The position numbers were made by a program, and so were the translations under genes. From DATFVA01 sp963764235 (GTDB lineage Bacteria; Bacteroidota; Ignavibacteria; Ignavibacteriales; Ignavibacteriaceae): a stretch of DNA of 64,000 bases. The notes beneath the pieces were generated by a model that was not told the origin of the DNA, did not search any database, and saw only the letters and a list, made by a program, of their open reading frames with translations. Of the stretch, positions 45,231 to 54,739 are shown piece after piece (the stretch's first letter is position 1; the number at the start of each line of letters is the position of its first letter). Location of the stretch: NCBI GenBank assembly GCA_963764235.1, contig CAVXRO010000011.1:124001-188000 (forward strand), given 5' to 3'.

Positions 45231-47741
45231 TTACGACTTTAGATGGGCCGGTGTTTTAGTTTTGACAGGATCGAAAATTTTATAAGCCAGCAGTTTAATA
45301 CGATCATTCAGAAGGAACCAAACAAGAGCATAACCCCAAACGAACATTGCCCATCCCCAGCCAAGCGGTGTCATAAAAAATCCATAAACAGCTATCAGTG
45401 TGGCAATGATTTGTGTACCGAGTACAGCTATCCATAAAATCTTAGCAGGTCGTATAGACCAGAATGGATGACGCGTGCGCGTCAGGAAGATTGTCAGATG
45501 TCCCGCAACTGATAGTTTCAAATACATCAGCGTTTGGATGTGCGCCCGGTCGAGGAAAAATACTCTCTCACCAAGATAGAACAGGCCGAAGGCTGAGATG
45601 ACCCCGATGATTCCCAAAACCGTCGAGATTCCAAGTACCATACGCATATTCCATGCTTCAGGTAGATCTTTGTAATGAACGTTATCATAAGCAATAGACA
45701 GGATGGCTCCGTCATTTAGTAATGCCAGCATTACTATCATGACCGCAGTCAATGGATAAAAGTTGAATATCAGAATCGCCAGGGTCATGAAAAACAGCAC
45801 ACGCAATGTTTCGGCAATCCGGTAGATAGCATAGCTGTTCATCCGTTGAAAAATTCTCCGGCTCTCCTTTATTGCATCAATAATTACCGACAGACCTGGT
45901 GTTGTCAGAACAATTGCTGCCGCAGCACGCGCTGCGTCCGTTGCGTCCGAAACGGCAATACCGCAGTCGGCTTTCTTCAACGCGGGGGCGTCGTTTACAC
46001 CGTCACCTGTCATACCAACAATATGACCGCGCTTCTGTAAAACGTCTACAATATGGAACTTATGCTCGGGGAAAACCTGCGCGAAACCGTCGGCATTCTC
46101 GATAGACTCAGCCACTTCAGTAGTCTCTATCTTTTTCGAGTCTCCCAGGCTGGTGGCATCAAGAATATTTGTGCCCATGTCAAGCTTTTGGGCAGTTTCT
46201 TTAGCTATGGCAAGTGCATCGCCCGTAACCATCTTGATCTTAACTCCCATTTCTCCCGCGGTTTTAATCGTTGCCTTTGCGTCTTCACGGGGCGGATCGA
46301 ACAATGGGAGAACACCTACAAACTGCCATTGTATATCGTCCTCTGCTTTCGCAACACCTAATGATCGAAAACCTCGAACTGCGAATTCGCTTACTGCTTT
46401 GTCAACGGCGGTCGTAATTTGTTCTGCATTCGAAGACAATTGCAAAATCACCTGAGGCGCTCCCTTTGTCACCTTGAACGTTTTTCCATCTCTGGTTTTG
46501 ACTGAAGATTCAGTGCGTTTATGCACCGGGTCGAACGGCTGGAAATGAACAACCTCATAATCCTTTAATGAATCCTTGTTTTTCAGTCCGCCCAGCACCG
46601 CCAAATCTATGGTATCATTATTTTCGGCGCGCGATGCAAGCGCACCATAAAGGATTACTTCATCTGCGGGTATATTGTTCACGCTGAAAGGCTCGCCCAA
46701 AGTCAGCTTATTCTGTGTAAGGGTACCGGTCTTGTCAGCACAGAGCGTATCCACTCCCGCCAATTCTTCGATGGCAACCAGTTTGCTGACAATTGCCTTT
46801 TTCTTAGCAAGCAGGCGAGCGCCAACTGCCATAGTTACGGATAACACTGTCGGCATGGCAACGGGAATGGCTGCCACTGTTAACACTAAAGCAAATTGTA
46901 AAGTGGTGAGGATCGGGTCACCCCGATAAATCGCGACGGCGATAATGACAGCCACCAGAGCCACTGCAAGCATGATGAGATAATTACCGATCTTCAACAC
47001 AGCCTTTTGAAAATGGCTGACAGTGTGTGCCTCCTGTACTAATTGTGCTGTCTTACCAAAGTAGGTTTTCGCACCTGTAGCATAAACCAATGCGCTTATT
47101 TCACCCCTTCGAATTATTGAACCGGAAAACACTGCCCCGGCGGATTTCCGTGTAACCGGTAGTGATTCTCCCGTCAATGCAGACTGGTCTACCTCAACCG
47201 GGTCTCCCTCTAATAAGCGTGCGTCCGCCGGCACGATATCGCCAAGGCGTAAGCGAATGATATCTCCAGGCACCAGTTCACGCGCTGCTGGGGTAACCCA
47301 CTTCCCATCACGTTTTACCCTTGCCTTAACCGCCAGTTTAGCCTTCAAAGCATCGATGGCATTTCCTGCCTCCCGTTCTTCCCAGAATCCGACTACAGCA
47401 TTGGCAGCCAGCAGAAGGAGAATGATAAAAAAATCCGGCCAGTGCCTTGCTAAAGCCGAAAGTATAACCGCTGCTTCTATCATCCACGGAATCGGACCCC
47501 AAAAGTAGCTGAGGAATTTAAGGAAAAAATTGGTTTTCTCTTCTTCAATTTCGTTAGGTCCATATTGAGTTAACCTTTTCTCTGCTTCGGCCTGGGTGAG
47601 ACCGTCAGGTGATGATCCTAATTTTTTCTCCACTTCCGATAAGGCCAGGGTTTTTAAATCATCTTTAGCACCGGGCTTCGACCCGGGAGCTTTTTGTTTG
47701 TCGATATCGGGTTTCATAATGTTCATTTCATTAAGTGCCAT
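45231..47741 (-). CDS. Plasma-membrane proton-exporting P-type ATPase (type IIIA)
   Basis: A 836-residue P-type ATPase of the H+-exporting class. It has an N-terminal cation-ATPase domain (EVEKKLGSSPDGLTQAEAEKRLTQYGPNEI), the TGESLPVTR actuator, the phosphorylation motif DKTGTLTQNK, KGAPQVILQL for nucleotide binding, TGDALAIA and the hinge GMTGDGVNDAPALKKADCGIAV. About ten membrane segments are seen. Base composition is more GC-rich than the flanking genes, hinting at lateral origin. It sits downstream of phosphoketolase and acetate kinase genes and may use the ATP they yield to pump protons. Confidence 0.95.
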   Translation of the reverse strand: MALNEMNIMKPDIDKQKAPGSKPGAKDDLKTLALSEVEKKLGSSPDGLTQAEAEKRLTQYGPNEIEEEKTNFFLKFLSYFWGPIPWMIEAAVILSALARHWPDFFIILLLLAANAVVGFWEEREAGNAIDALKAKLAVKARVKRDGKWVTPAARELVPGDIIRLRLGDIVPADARLLEGDPVEVDQSALTGESLPVTRKSAGAVFSGSIIRRGEISALVYATGAKTYFGKTAQLVQEAHTVSHFQKAVLKIGNYLIMLAVALVAVIIAVAIYRGDPILTTLQFALVLTVAAIPVAMPTVLSVTMAVGARLLAKKKAIVSKLVAIEELAGVDTLCADKTGTLTQNKLTLGEPFSVNNIPADEVILYGALASRAENNDTIDLAVLGGLKNKDSLKDYEVVHFQPFDPVHKRTESSVKTRDGKTFKVTKGAPQVILQLSSNAEQITTAVDKAVSEFAVRGFRSLGVAKAEDDIQWQFVGVLPLFDPPREDAKATIKTAGEMGVKIKMVTGDALAIAKETAQKLDMGTNILDATSLGDSKKIETTEVAESIENADGFAQVFPEHKFHIVDVLQKRGHIVGMTGDGVNDAPALKKADCGIAVSDATDAARAAAAIVLTTPGLSVIIDAIKESRRIFQRMNSYAIYRIAETLRVLFFMTLAILIFNFYPLTAVMIVMLALLNDGAILSIAYDNVHYKDLPEAWNMRMVLGISTVLGIIGVISAFGLFYLGERVFFLDRAHIQTLMYLKLSVAGHLTIFLTRTRHPFWSIRPAKILWIAVLGTQIIATLIAVYGFFMTPLGWGWAMFVWGYALVWFLLNDRIKLLAYKIFDPVKTKTPAHLKS

Positions 47742-47806
47742 TTTTACTCAGGTTATGATTGATCGGTTTTGCGATTTTTTTGATCGCGTTGACGACCATG
47801 GATGTT

Positions 47807-50263
47807 TCATTTTAGATCGCTCCATTTCCAGTTGCGGATTTCGGGCATATCCTCGCCGTATTTTTCAATATATTTTTTGTGATCCAGCAGCTTATTGCGG
47901 AGGAATTGTTTAACATAAGCAGCCTTTGACCCTAAGCCCGGCAAGCGGTCAATAACATCACCGACAAGATGGAAACGATCCAATTCATTCAGCACCACCA
48001 TATCGAATGGTGTAGTAGTGGTTCCTTCCTCCTTAAAACCGCGCACGTGAAACCGCTCCTGGTTTGATCTTCGATATGTTAAACGATGGATCAGCAGAGG
48101 ATAACCATGAAAGGCGAAGATGACGTGTTTGTCCTTCGTAAAGAGTGTATCAAAATCCTTATCGCTAAGCCCATGAGGGTGTTCGCTCTTCGGTTGAAGT
48201 GTCATTAGATCTACCACGTTTATCACCCTGACTTTAAGCCAGGGAAAATTCTTTCGTAATATTTCAACGGCAGCCAATGTCTCCAGTGTAGGAACACCAC
48301 CGCAGCAAGCCATAACCACATCAGGGTCTTCACCTTTGTCGTTACTTGCCCATTCCCATATACCAAGTCCTGCAGTACAGTGTTTAACAGCGGAATCTAT
48401 GTCCATCCACTGCAGCTCCGGCTGTTTGCCTGCAACAATAACATTAACATAGTCGCGGCTGCGTAAGCAATGATCTGTTACCGAAAGCAGTGTGTTGGCA
48501 TCCGGCGGCATATAAACCCGAATAATGTCCGCCTTTTTGTTAACCACGTGATCTATAAAACCAGGGTCCTGATGACTAAAGCCATTGTGGTCCTGCCGCC
48601 ATACGTGTGAAGAAAGCAGATAATTTAAAGAGGCAATTTGTTTACGCCAGGGGATTTGTTGAGCAACCTTGAGCCACTTGGCATGCTGGTTAAACATTGA
48701 ATCAATTATATGGATGAAGGCTTCGTAACATGAAAAAAAGCCATGCCTGCCTGTAAGCAAATAGCCCTCGAGCCATCCTTCACACTGATGCTCGCTCAAC
48801 ATTTCCATCACACGACCATCGGGTGCAACATGATCGTCAATAGGAATGATTTCCGCAGTTGAGAGTCGGTTCGTTACCTCAAAAACATCCCCCCATCGGT
48901 TCGAGGCTGTTTCGTCCGGACTGAAGATACGAAAGTTAGTGTTGTTTAATTTCACCACGTCGCGAATGAACTTACCCTGCACACGTGTGGCTTCTCCTTC
49001 CATAATGCCGGGTTTAGTTACTTTTAGTGCATAATTACGGAAGTCAGGCATTTTCAATTCTTTAAGAAGAAGTCCTCCATTGGCATGCGGGTTAGCTCCC
49101 ATGCGCCGCTCACCCTTAGGTGCTAACTCGGCAAGTTCGGGAATGAGTTTACCCTTTTTATCAAACAATTCTTTTACGTGATAACTTTTCATCCATTTTT
49201 CAAGAATTTTCAAATGTTCGGGCTTCTTCACGAAGTCTGTAATCGGTACCTGGTGTGCGCGGAACGTACCCTCAATGGGCAAATCGTCAACTACTTTCGG
49301 GCAGGTCCATCCTTTCAGAGTACGGAATATAATCATGGGCCACTTCGGTCTTTCCCCGAAGCCCTTGTTTCGTGCCTTAGTTTGTATGTTCTTTATCTCT
49401 GCAACTACCGTATCAAGAGTGGCAGCCATGAGTTGATGAAGCTTGTCTTCATCGTCTCCTTCTACAAAATATGGAGTGTAACCATAACCACGGAATAGCT
49501 GATCTAATTCCTCGTGACTAATACGCCCCAGCACAGTGGGACCGGCTATTTTGTATCCATTCAAATGCAATATTGGAAGAACAGCTCCATCACAAACGGG
49601 ATTGAGGAATTTATTTGAGTGCCAACTGGTGGCTAACGGCCCCGTTTCTGATTCGCCGTCGCCCACAACACAGGTAACTATCAGGTCAGGGTTATCGAAC
49701 GCCGCACCATAAGCATGTGATAGAGAGTAGCCCAGCTCTCCTCCTTCATGTATAGAACCCGGTGTTTCCGGTGCAACATGACTGGGAATACCGCCCGGAA
49801 AGGAAAATTGAGTGAACAGTTTTTTCATACCTTCTTCATCCTGAGTTATATCAGGATAAACCTCACTGTATGTTCCTTCCAAATATGTATTTGCTACTAT
49901 TCCGGGTGCACCATGGCCCGGACCGATAACATATATCATATTCAGGTCATACTTCTTAATTATTCGATTAAGATGCACATAGATAAAATTAATTCCGGGA
50001 ACAGTGCCGAAATGCCCTAGCAGCCGAGGCTTTACATATTTCAATTTCAATGGTTTTTTTAATAAAGGGTTATCGTACAAATAAATTTGTCCGACCGACA
50101 GATAGTTGGCAGCACGCCAATAGGCGTTCATCTTTTGCAGAAGTTCCTGAGTTAACGGTTTATCTTCTGCCAGCATCTTTTTAGTTTTGGGAACAATATT
50201 CTCTTCAAAGCTGTCTCTTACTTCCTTAATTAATTTTCTTTTAGGTACTTTTTTTTCTTTCAT
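47807..50263 (-). CDS. xfp: Phosphoketolase (xylulose 5-phosphate / fructose 6-phosphate)
   Basis: Thiamine-diphosphate enzyme of about 818 residues, the usual family length. It cleaves xylulose 5-phosphate or fructose 6-phosphate with phosphate to acetyl phosphate and an aldose phosphate. Recognised parts are YVIGPGHGAPGIVANTYLEG, GGIPSHVAPETPGSIHEGGELGYSLSHAYGAA and the TDP motif VVGDGESETGPLATSWHSNKFL. An upstream Met at 50281 would deepen the overlap with acetate kinase and has no ribosome site; Met7 (MKEKKVPKRK, 50263) has GGAA upstream and is preferred. The acetate kinase gene just upstream would convert its acetyl phosphate to acetate and ATP. Confidence 0.96.
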   Translation of the reverse strand: MKEKKVPKRKLIKEVRDSFEENIVPKTKKMLAEDKPLTQELLQKMNAYWRAANYLSVGQIYLYDNPLLKKPLKLKYVKPRLLGHFGTVPGINFIYVHLNRIIKKYDLNMIYVIGPGHGAPGIVANTYLEGTYSEVYPDITQDEEGMKKLFTQFSFPGGIPSHVAPETPGSIHEGGELGYSLSHAYGAAFDNPDLIVTCVVGDGESETGPLATSWHSNKFLNPVCDGAVLPILHLNGYKIAGPTVLGRISHEELDQLFRGYGYTPYFVEGDDEDKLHQLMAATLDTVVAEIKNIQTKARNKGFGERPKWPMIIFRTLKGWTCPKVVDDLPIEGTFRAHQVPITDFVKKPEHLKILEKWMKSYHVKELFDKKGKLIPELAELAPKGERRMGANPHANGGLLLKELKMPDFRNYALKVTKPGIMEGEATRVQGKFIRDVVKLNNTNFRIFSPDETASNRWGDVFEVTNRLSTAEIIPIDDHVAPDGRVMEMLSEHQCEGWLEGYLLTGRHGFFSCYEAFIHIIDSMFNQHAKWLKVAQQIPWRKQIASLNYLLSSHVWRQDHNGFSHQDPGFIDHVVNKKADIIRVYMPPDANTLLSVTDHCLRSRDYVNVIVAGKQPELQWMDIDSAVKHCTAGLGIWEWASNDKGEDPDVVMACCGGVPTLETLAAVEILRKNFPWLKVRVINVVDLMTLQPKSEHPHGLSDKDFDTLFTKDKHVIFAFHGYPLLIHRLTYRRSNQERFHVRGFKEEGTTTTPFDMVVLNELDRFHLVGDVIDRLPGLGSKAAYVKQFLRNKLLDHKKYIEKYGEDMPEIRNWKWSDLK

Positions 50264-51482
50264 GATTAAGTTCCGATTCATTATTAAGATTTAAAGTTTG
50301 TTTTACTATTTTAGCTATCATAAATTCTTCGTCTGTGTGCATGACGCGGACAACAGTACTCCCATTCTTTGTTGAAATAACCGGGGCGTTAGCCATATTT
50401 TGTCTCTCCTCAAGCTCGATTCCAAGAAATTCCAGTCCTTTACAAATCCGTGAACGAATGACGGGACTTTTTTCACCGATACCACCGGCAAAGACCAGCG
50501 TATCTAATCCGCCGAGTACAGCGGCAAAACTTCCTAACCACTTCTTAGCCTGGTAGCAAAATAATTCAACTGCTTCTGCCGCACGGACATCATCATTTTC
50601 TTTTGCCAGCAAATCCCGCATGTCGGAACTTGTTTCGGAAATACCGAGGAGACCGGAATCATGGTTGATTATTTTATTGAATTGTTTGGGCGTGAGATTC
50701 TCCGACTTCATCATATACCATGCAGCACCAGGATCTATATCACCGGGACGTGTACCCATCATCAACCCGCCGGCAGGGGTAAAACCCATGCTTGTGTCGA
50801 TGCTTTTTCCTTCTTTTACCGCTGCTATACTTGCACCGCTGCCAAGATGAGCCAAAATCACGCGGCCTTCAGCTGCTTTCGCACCGGAAATACGCACGAG
50901 TTCTTCTATGAGATAAGAATAGGATAAACCATGAAATCCGTAACGCCGGATCCCTAATGCTTCGAAACGGCGAGGGATAGGCAAGATTTCTGCAACGCGA
51001 GGCATGTTATTGTGAAACTCTGTATCGAAGCAGGCGACTTCGGGTATTTTTGGATAACGCTGAAGCATTGACTCCATCAACTCAATCTCGGCAGGCAGAT
51101 GATCTATGTCATACGGGCTTATACGGCGTAATTCATCCAGAAGTTCTTTGGTGATAAGTTCAGGCTTCGAATGATTCATCCCGAAGACAACCCGATGTCC
51201 GATTCCTTTGATTGAAGAAAAATCAATCTTTTTTTCCAGCCAGTCAATTAGAAAATTTGCTGCAGACCTTGTGTCGGAGGATTCAAGAGTGAGTTTGTCC
51301 TTATGTTTCCCGTCTGATTCGCTGAAAGTTAAATTTGTACCCGGCAAACCAATACGGTCAACACTACCGTTAAAACTTTTTATCGGCGATTTTCCTATTT
51401 GATACAGAGCGAACTTGATACTTGACGATCCGCCATTGATCGCCAGTATACTGGGGTAAGTTGCTGATGATTTTTTTATCAT
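50241..51482 (-). CDS. ackA: Acetate kinase
   Basis: A 413-residue kinase of the acetokinase family that makes ATP and acetate from acetyl phosphate. Visible motifs are LAINGGSSSIKFALYQ at the N-terminus, YGFHGLSYSYL, VILAHLGSGASIAAVKEGKS, and DTSMGFTPAGGLMMGTRPGDIDPG. The C-terminal LVFAGGIGEKSPVIRSRI is the nucleotide region. It overlaps the phosphoketolase gene by at least 23 bases, a strong sign of a paired pathway. The order ackA-xfp is common in laterally moved phosphoketolase cassettes. Confidence 0.96.
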   Translation of the reverse strand: MIKKSSATYPSILAINGGSSSIKFALYQIGKSPIKSFNGSVDRIGLPGTNLTFSESDGKHKDKLTLESSDTRSAANFLIDWLEKKIDFSSIKGIGHRVVFGMNHSKPELITKELLDELRRISPYDIDHLPAEIELMESMLQRYPKIPEVACFDTEFHNNMPRVAEILPIPRRFEALGIRRYGFHGLSYSYLIEELVRISGAKAAEGRVILAHLGSGASIAAVKEGKSIDTSMGFTPAGGLMMGTRPGDIDPGAAWYMMKSENLTPKQFNKIINHDSGLLGISETSSDMRDLLAKENDDVRAAEAVELFCYQAKKWLGSFAAVLGGLDTLVFAGGIGEKSPVIRSRICKGLEFLGIELEERQNMANAPVISTKNGSTVVRVMHTDEEFMIAKIVKQTLNLNNESELNHERKKST

Positions 51483-51875
51483 CGTATTATCTCAATCCGA
51501 ATAAAGCCAATTTTACACAAGTACCTCAGTATCAGTGTTAGGAATACTTTCAGTTCCTCAGCCTTGTGCAATAGAACAATCACAATCACCAGGGCGAAGC
51601 AAATCCATGGGATACAAGATAGCGGAAAGCTAACCCTAAACTCACTCTGTCGCCCGGCTCCTCAAGAAGTAATGATTAAATTTAAGTTTAAAGTGTTTTT
51701 AAAAAAGAATCCTGTATCACAGACCGGGTAATTATAATTCCAGAGAGGAGGCTCAACTTATCAGTGCAAACTGCATCAAATAAGTATACTGCAGCAATAA
51801 TGTAGTATGTTAATAAAAAGATTAATTCAGTTTAATGAAGGACTTCCACATAGACATTTTTTCCCCACGTCCGGA
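51483..51875. other. 393-bp intergenic stretch
   Basis: This separates acetate kinase and the GNAT gene, both on the minus strand. I saw no gene, hairpin or repeat that I can name. Confidence 0.5.
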
Positions 51876-52160
51876 TCAGGCCAGGACATCTCTTATGGAT
51901 TCAGTTCTGTCAAAAACAGATTTTGCGAACGGGCACAACGGAATTATTTTAATTTTGTTCTCACGGGTATATCGTACCACTTCCATCAAAATTCTTTTAC
52001 CGATGTTTTGTCCCCGATATGCATCACTTACTTCTGTATGGTCAATGATCATTTTGGAATTACCGGCAAAAGTATAACTCATTCTACCGGCTTCTTTATC
52101 TCCATCAAAAGCTTCGAAAAATCCCTTTGTACCGGAATCAAAGTGCTTAATTTCAATCAT
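51876..52160 (-). CDS. Small GNAT-like N-acetyltransferase (YjdJ type)
   Basis: A 94-residue single-domain acetyltransferase of the short GCN5-related class: RMSYTFAGNSKMIIDHTEVSD, then the acetyl-CoA loop YRGQNIGKRILMEVVRYTRE, then IIPLCPFAKSVFDR. This matches E. coli YjdJ. It begins one base after the YjdI-type gene, the same pairing as in E. coli. Substrate unknown. Confidence 0.88.
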   Translation of the reverse strand: MIEIKHFDSGTKGFFEAFDGDKEAGRMSYTFAGNSKMIIDHTEVSDAYRGQNIGKRILMEVVRYTRENKIKIIPLCPFAKSVFDRTESIRDVLA

Positions 52161-52161
52161 A

Positions 52162-52371
52162 TTAAATTTCTTTTATGCTGAGTGCGCCGGATGGACATTT
52201 TGCTACCTGGTTAATCAGTTCCTCCGTTGTAGCGTTCTCAGGTTTTATCCAGGGTCTTTCTTTAGTATTGTAGACTTTTGGAAGTGTTTTCACACACACG
52301 CCTGAGTGAATACACAACTTAGGCTGCCAAACAATTGTGACCTCACCGTTAGGGTATTCTTTTCGTTCCAT
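52162..52371 (-). CDS. Divergent mono-cluster Fe-S protein (YjdI type)
   Basis: A 69-residue protein of the divergent 4Fe-4S mono-cluster family (PF06902). Cysteines are in PKLCIHSGVCVKTLPK and AKCPSGALS. It is paired with the GNAT gene as in many genomes. Function unknown; a small redox protein is likely. Confidence 0.9.
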   Translation of the reverse strand: MERKEYPNGEVTIVWQPKLCIHSGVCVKTLPKVYNTKERPWIKPENATTEELINQVAKCPSGALSIKEI

Positions 52372-52412
52372 TTATTTCTCCTTTAAACTTAATTAAGAAT
52401 TGAGTTTGTCTT

Positions 52413-52740
52413 TTAAGGTTTCTCAATTTTAACAGATGTCATACTCAGCGAACCACCCACGGCTTTATCATTGAACAAACTTACTTCTTCATTTTCTTCT
52501 TTCAAAGCTAAAGCGTAAAGCAATGGCAGATAATGTTCAGGTGTTGGAATAGCCAGGTCAAATTACTTCCCCTGTGATTGGTAGTTAATAAGCTAATTGT
52601 GATCAACGGACAGAACAAATTTTTTTCATCTTCGCGCTGGCTTCACTTGCCCAGTCGTAACTATAATCAGCTTCATTTAATCTTCTCCAGTCAACCATAC
52701 GAAGATTATGAACCATATTTCCACTTCTGACTATAGAAAT
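52413..52740 (-). pseudogene. Remnant of a 4,5-DOPA-dioxygenase-like (YgiD) gene
   Basis: Minus-strand translation gives SGNMVHNLRMVDWRRLNEAD then, in another frame, LINYQSQGK*FDLAIPTPEH and onward to KAVGGSLSMTSVKIEKP and a stop at 52413. These are the C-terminal motifs of class III extradiol dioxygenases of the YgiD/DODA family. The first ~150 residues are absent. There is one frameshift (near 52600) and in-frame stops at 52563-52565 and about 20 bases further upstream. It is clearly dead. Confidence 0.85.
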
Positions 52741-52743
52741 ATA

Positions 52744-52905
52744 TTATTTCTGTGTCAGTTCTTAACGGAGTCGACTTAATGATTGAGGAGTTATGCCGAG
52801 ATATGACGCAATTTGATTCTGCGGTCCTGTTCCAAGAGCTGGGGATAAGTTTTAATAAAGTTCGAAATAGTAAAAACAGAATTTATTTCCCTCTTTATAA
52901 AAAAC
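52744..52905 (-). pseudogene. Remnant of a Crp/Fnr-family regulator, C-terminal HTH
   Basis: Minus-strand translation recovers FIKTYPQLLEQ, then after a one-base shift QNQIASYLGITPQSLSRLR*ELTQK and a natural-looking stop at 52744-52746. This is the recognition helix-turn-helix of Bacteroidota Crp/Fnr regulators. It has a frameshift and a premature stop (52762-52764) and lacks its sensory domain. It lies directly before the decayed dioxygenase fragment. Confidence 0.8.
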
Positions 52906-52951
52906 AATTTATTTTACAACTGCTGATTAATCAATAATAAAGGGAAAGTGA

Positions 52952-54712
52952 ATGAATCTTCATATTATTGACATAAGCATTATCATAGCCTATCTGGCAA
53001 TAGTTGCACTCATCGGAATTATCATTCAAAAAAGGGCTTCCAGACAACTCGACTCATATTTCCTTGCCGACAGAAACATACCCTGGTGGATGCTTGGACT
53101 TTCAGGCTGTTCCAGCTATATAGATATAGGCGGCACTATGGCTATGGTAGGTGCTTTATTTTATCTTGGACTGAAATCAATCTGGATGACCCACATCTTC
53201 TGGGGCTGGTTCATTATCAGCTTTTACATGGCGTTTCAGGCAAAATATATACGGAGATCCGGAGTAATGACTTTTGCCGAATGGAATAAAACCCGTTTTG
53301 GAGATGACCGCGCCGCAGAGTACGCAAGAATAGCTGCCGCTGTTTTCCTGCTTATACTCATGATTGCAAACCTTATGTATATTGCGGTAGGCACCGGAAA
53401 ATTTGCAGAAGAGTTCCTCCCTTTAACCAGATGGCAGTCGGCTTTTATCATCTTTGCTGTTGTGGGAATATATGTAACATTAGGAGGATTTTTCGGAGTT
53501 ATATTAACAGATGTTATCCAGACTGTATTTATTGCAGTGGGAGCAGTAATACTGGCGATTCTAGCTTTTCAGAATCCTGGGGGTGCTGATTTTATAAATT
53601 CCAAACCAGCTGAATGGAGCTCGCTGAGTATTAACTGGACTCTGTGGGACGGCTATCTTCAGAATACTCCGGCAAGCTATCAGCATTTTTATTTCTTCGG
53701 CACAATAATGATGGCAGGTGTTATATGGGTCATATTCAGGATTCTGGCGGGGCCTAATGTATGGGATTTTCAGTTTTTCCTTACGACCCGTTCACCGCGT
53801 GATTCTCAGCTTGCAGCAGGTACCTGGACTGTAGGCTATACTCTCAGGTGGATTATGGGGTGTTCTTTTATGATACTTGGAATATATTATCTGGGCAATC
53901 AGGCTTCTTTTGATGCAGAAAAGATAATGCCTCTTGTGCTTAAAAAGCTGCCTGTAGGAATGCAGGGATTATTTATGGCAGTGCTATTGGCGGCTCTTAT
54001 GTCGACACTCAGCGCTATGATAAATGTAACCAGTTCTGTAATCACAAATGATTTTCTTAAAAGATATTTTGCAAAGAATCTATCCCAAAAAGCTCTTGTA
54101 AACTGGGCAAGGTTAGCATCTGTTTTTGCCATTATACTTGGATTTGTTTTCAGCCTTTCTTTTGATACAGTTATATCCGCGTGGGAGACTATGATATTCG
54201 TGGTGGTAACCATTATCCTTGTCCCCGCAACCTTCAGATGGCACTGGTGGCGCTTCTCTGCCAAAGCCTTTGTCTGGGGGATGATCTTTTCTACTTTGAT
54301 CATAACACTCCAAAAAGTGTTTTTTGGTGGTTGGGCTGAAACAACAGGCCTGATGGTAGATGTTATCGGTTCATTTATAGTAACTCTTGCCTGCGGATTT
54401 TATTTTAATCCGACCAGCATGGATGTGCTTGTAAGTTTTTATTCACGTATCCGTCCTTTTGGGTTCTGGAAACCTGTGAAGCTGGAAGCCGAACGCCGAG
54501 GCCTGGTTCCTGTAAATGATAAAATGCCAAAAATAGATATTCTTAACGGATTTATTACTGCGGTCTTTCAGATGACTCTTGCTATCCTGCCATTCTATAT
54601 TTTTCTAAGGAAATGGACAAATGTATATATCTGGAGTACAGTATTAATCGGATTAAGTATCTTACTGTATTTTACATGGTATAAAAATTTACCAGCTAAG
54701 GATGAAGTATAA
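52952..54712 (+). CDS. Sodium:solute symporter family transporter
   Basis: A 586-residue SSS-family (SGLT-like) transporter with about 13-14 helices. The N-terminus is IIAYLAIVALIGIIIQKRAS, then YFLADRNIPWWMLGLSGCSSYIDIGGTMAMVG, and GPNVWDFQFFLTTRSPRDSQLAAG. It starts a plus-strand run with a good ribosome site (AGGGAAAGTGA). Followed by GH38, GH2, dehydrogenase and URO-D genes, it probably imports a monosaccharide or oligosaccharide with Na+. It is 27 bp ahead of the mannosidase gene. Exact substrate unknown. Confidence 0.93.
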   Translation: MNLHIIDISIIIAYLAIVALIGIIIQKRASRQLDSYFLADRNIPWWMLGLSGCSSYIDIGGTMAMVGALFYLGLKSIWMTHIFWGWFIISFYMAFQAKYIRRSGVMTFAEWNKTRFGDDRAAEYARIAAAVFLLILMIANLMYIAVGTGKFAEEFLPLTRWQSAFIIFAVVGIYVTLGGFFGVILTDVIQTVFIAVGAVILAILAFQNPGGADFINSKPAEWSSLSINWTLWDGYLQNTPASYQHFYFFGTIMMAGVIWVIFRILAGPNVWDFQFFLTTRSPRDSQLAAGTWTVGYTLRWIMGCSFMILGIYYLGNQASFDAEKIMPLVLKKLPVGMQGLFMAVLLAALMSTLSAMINVTSSVITNDFLKRYFAKNLSQKALVNWARLASVFAIILGFVFSLSFDTVISAWETMIFVVVTIILVPATFRWHWWRFSAKAFVWGMIFSTLIITLQKVFFGGWAETTGLMVDVIGSFIVTLACGFYFNPTSMDVLVSFYSRIRPFGFWKPVKLEAERRGLVPVNDKMPKIDILNGFITAVFQMTLAILPFYIFLRKWTNVYIWSTVLIGLSILLYFTWYKNLPAKDEV

Positions 54713-54739
54713 AGTGTTTAGTAAGCAGCAGGAAGTATT

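Noticed and set aside
46053..46455. Plus-strand open frames antisense to the P-type ATPase gene
   Set aside because: They are shadows of the real minus-strand gene, which has full P-type ATPase motifs.
50264..50281. Upstream start for phosphoketolase
   Set aside because: It has no ribosome site and needlessly lengthens the overlap with acetate kinase; the internal Met has GGAA upstream.
52752..52937. 61-codon plus-strand frame before the symporter
   Set aside because: It is antisense to the Crp/Fnr remnant, whose recognition helix is clear on the other strand.
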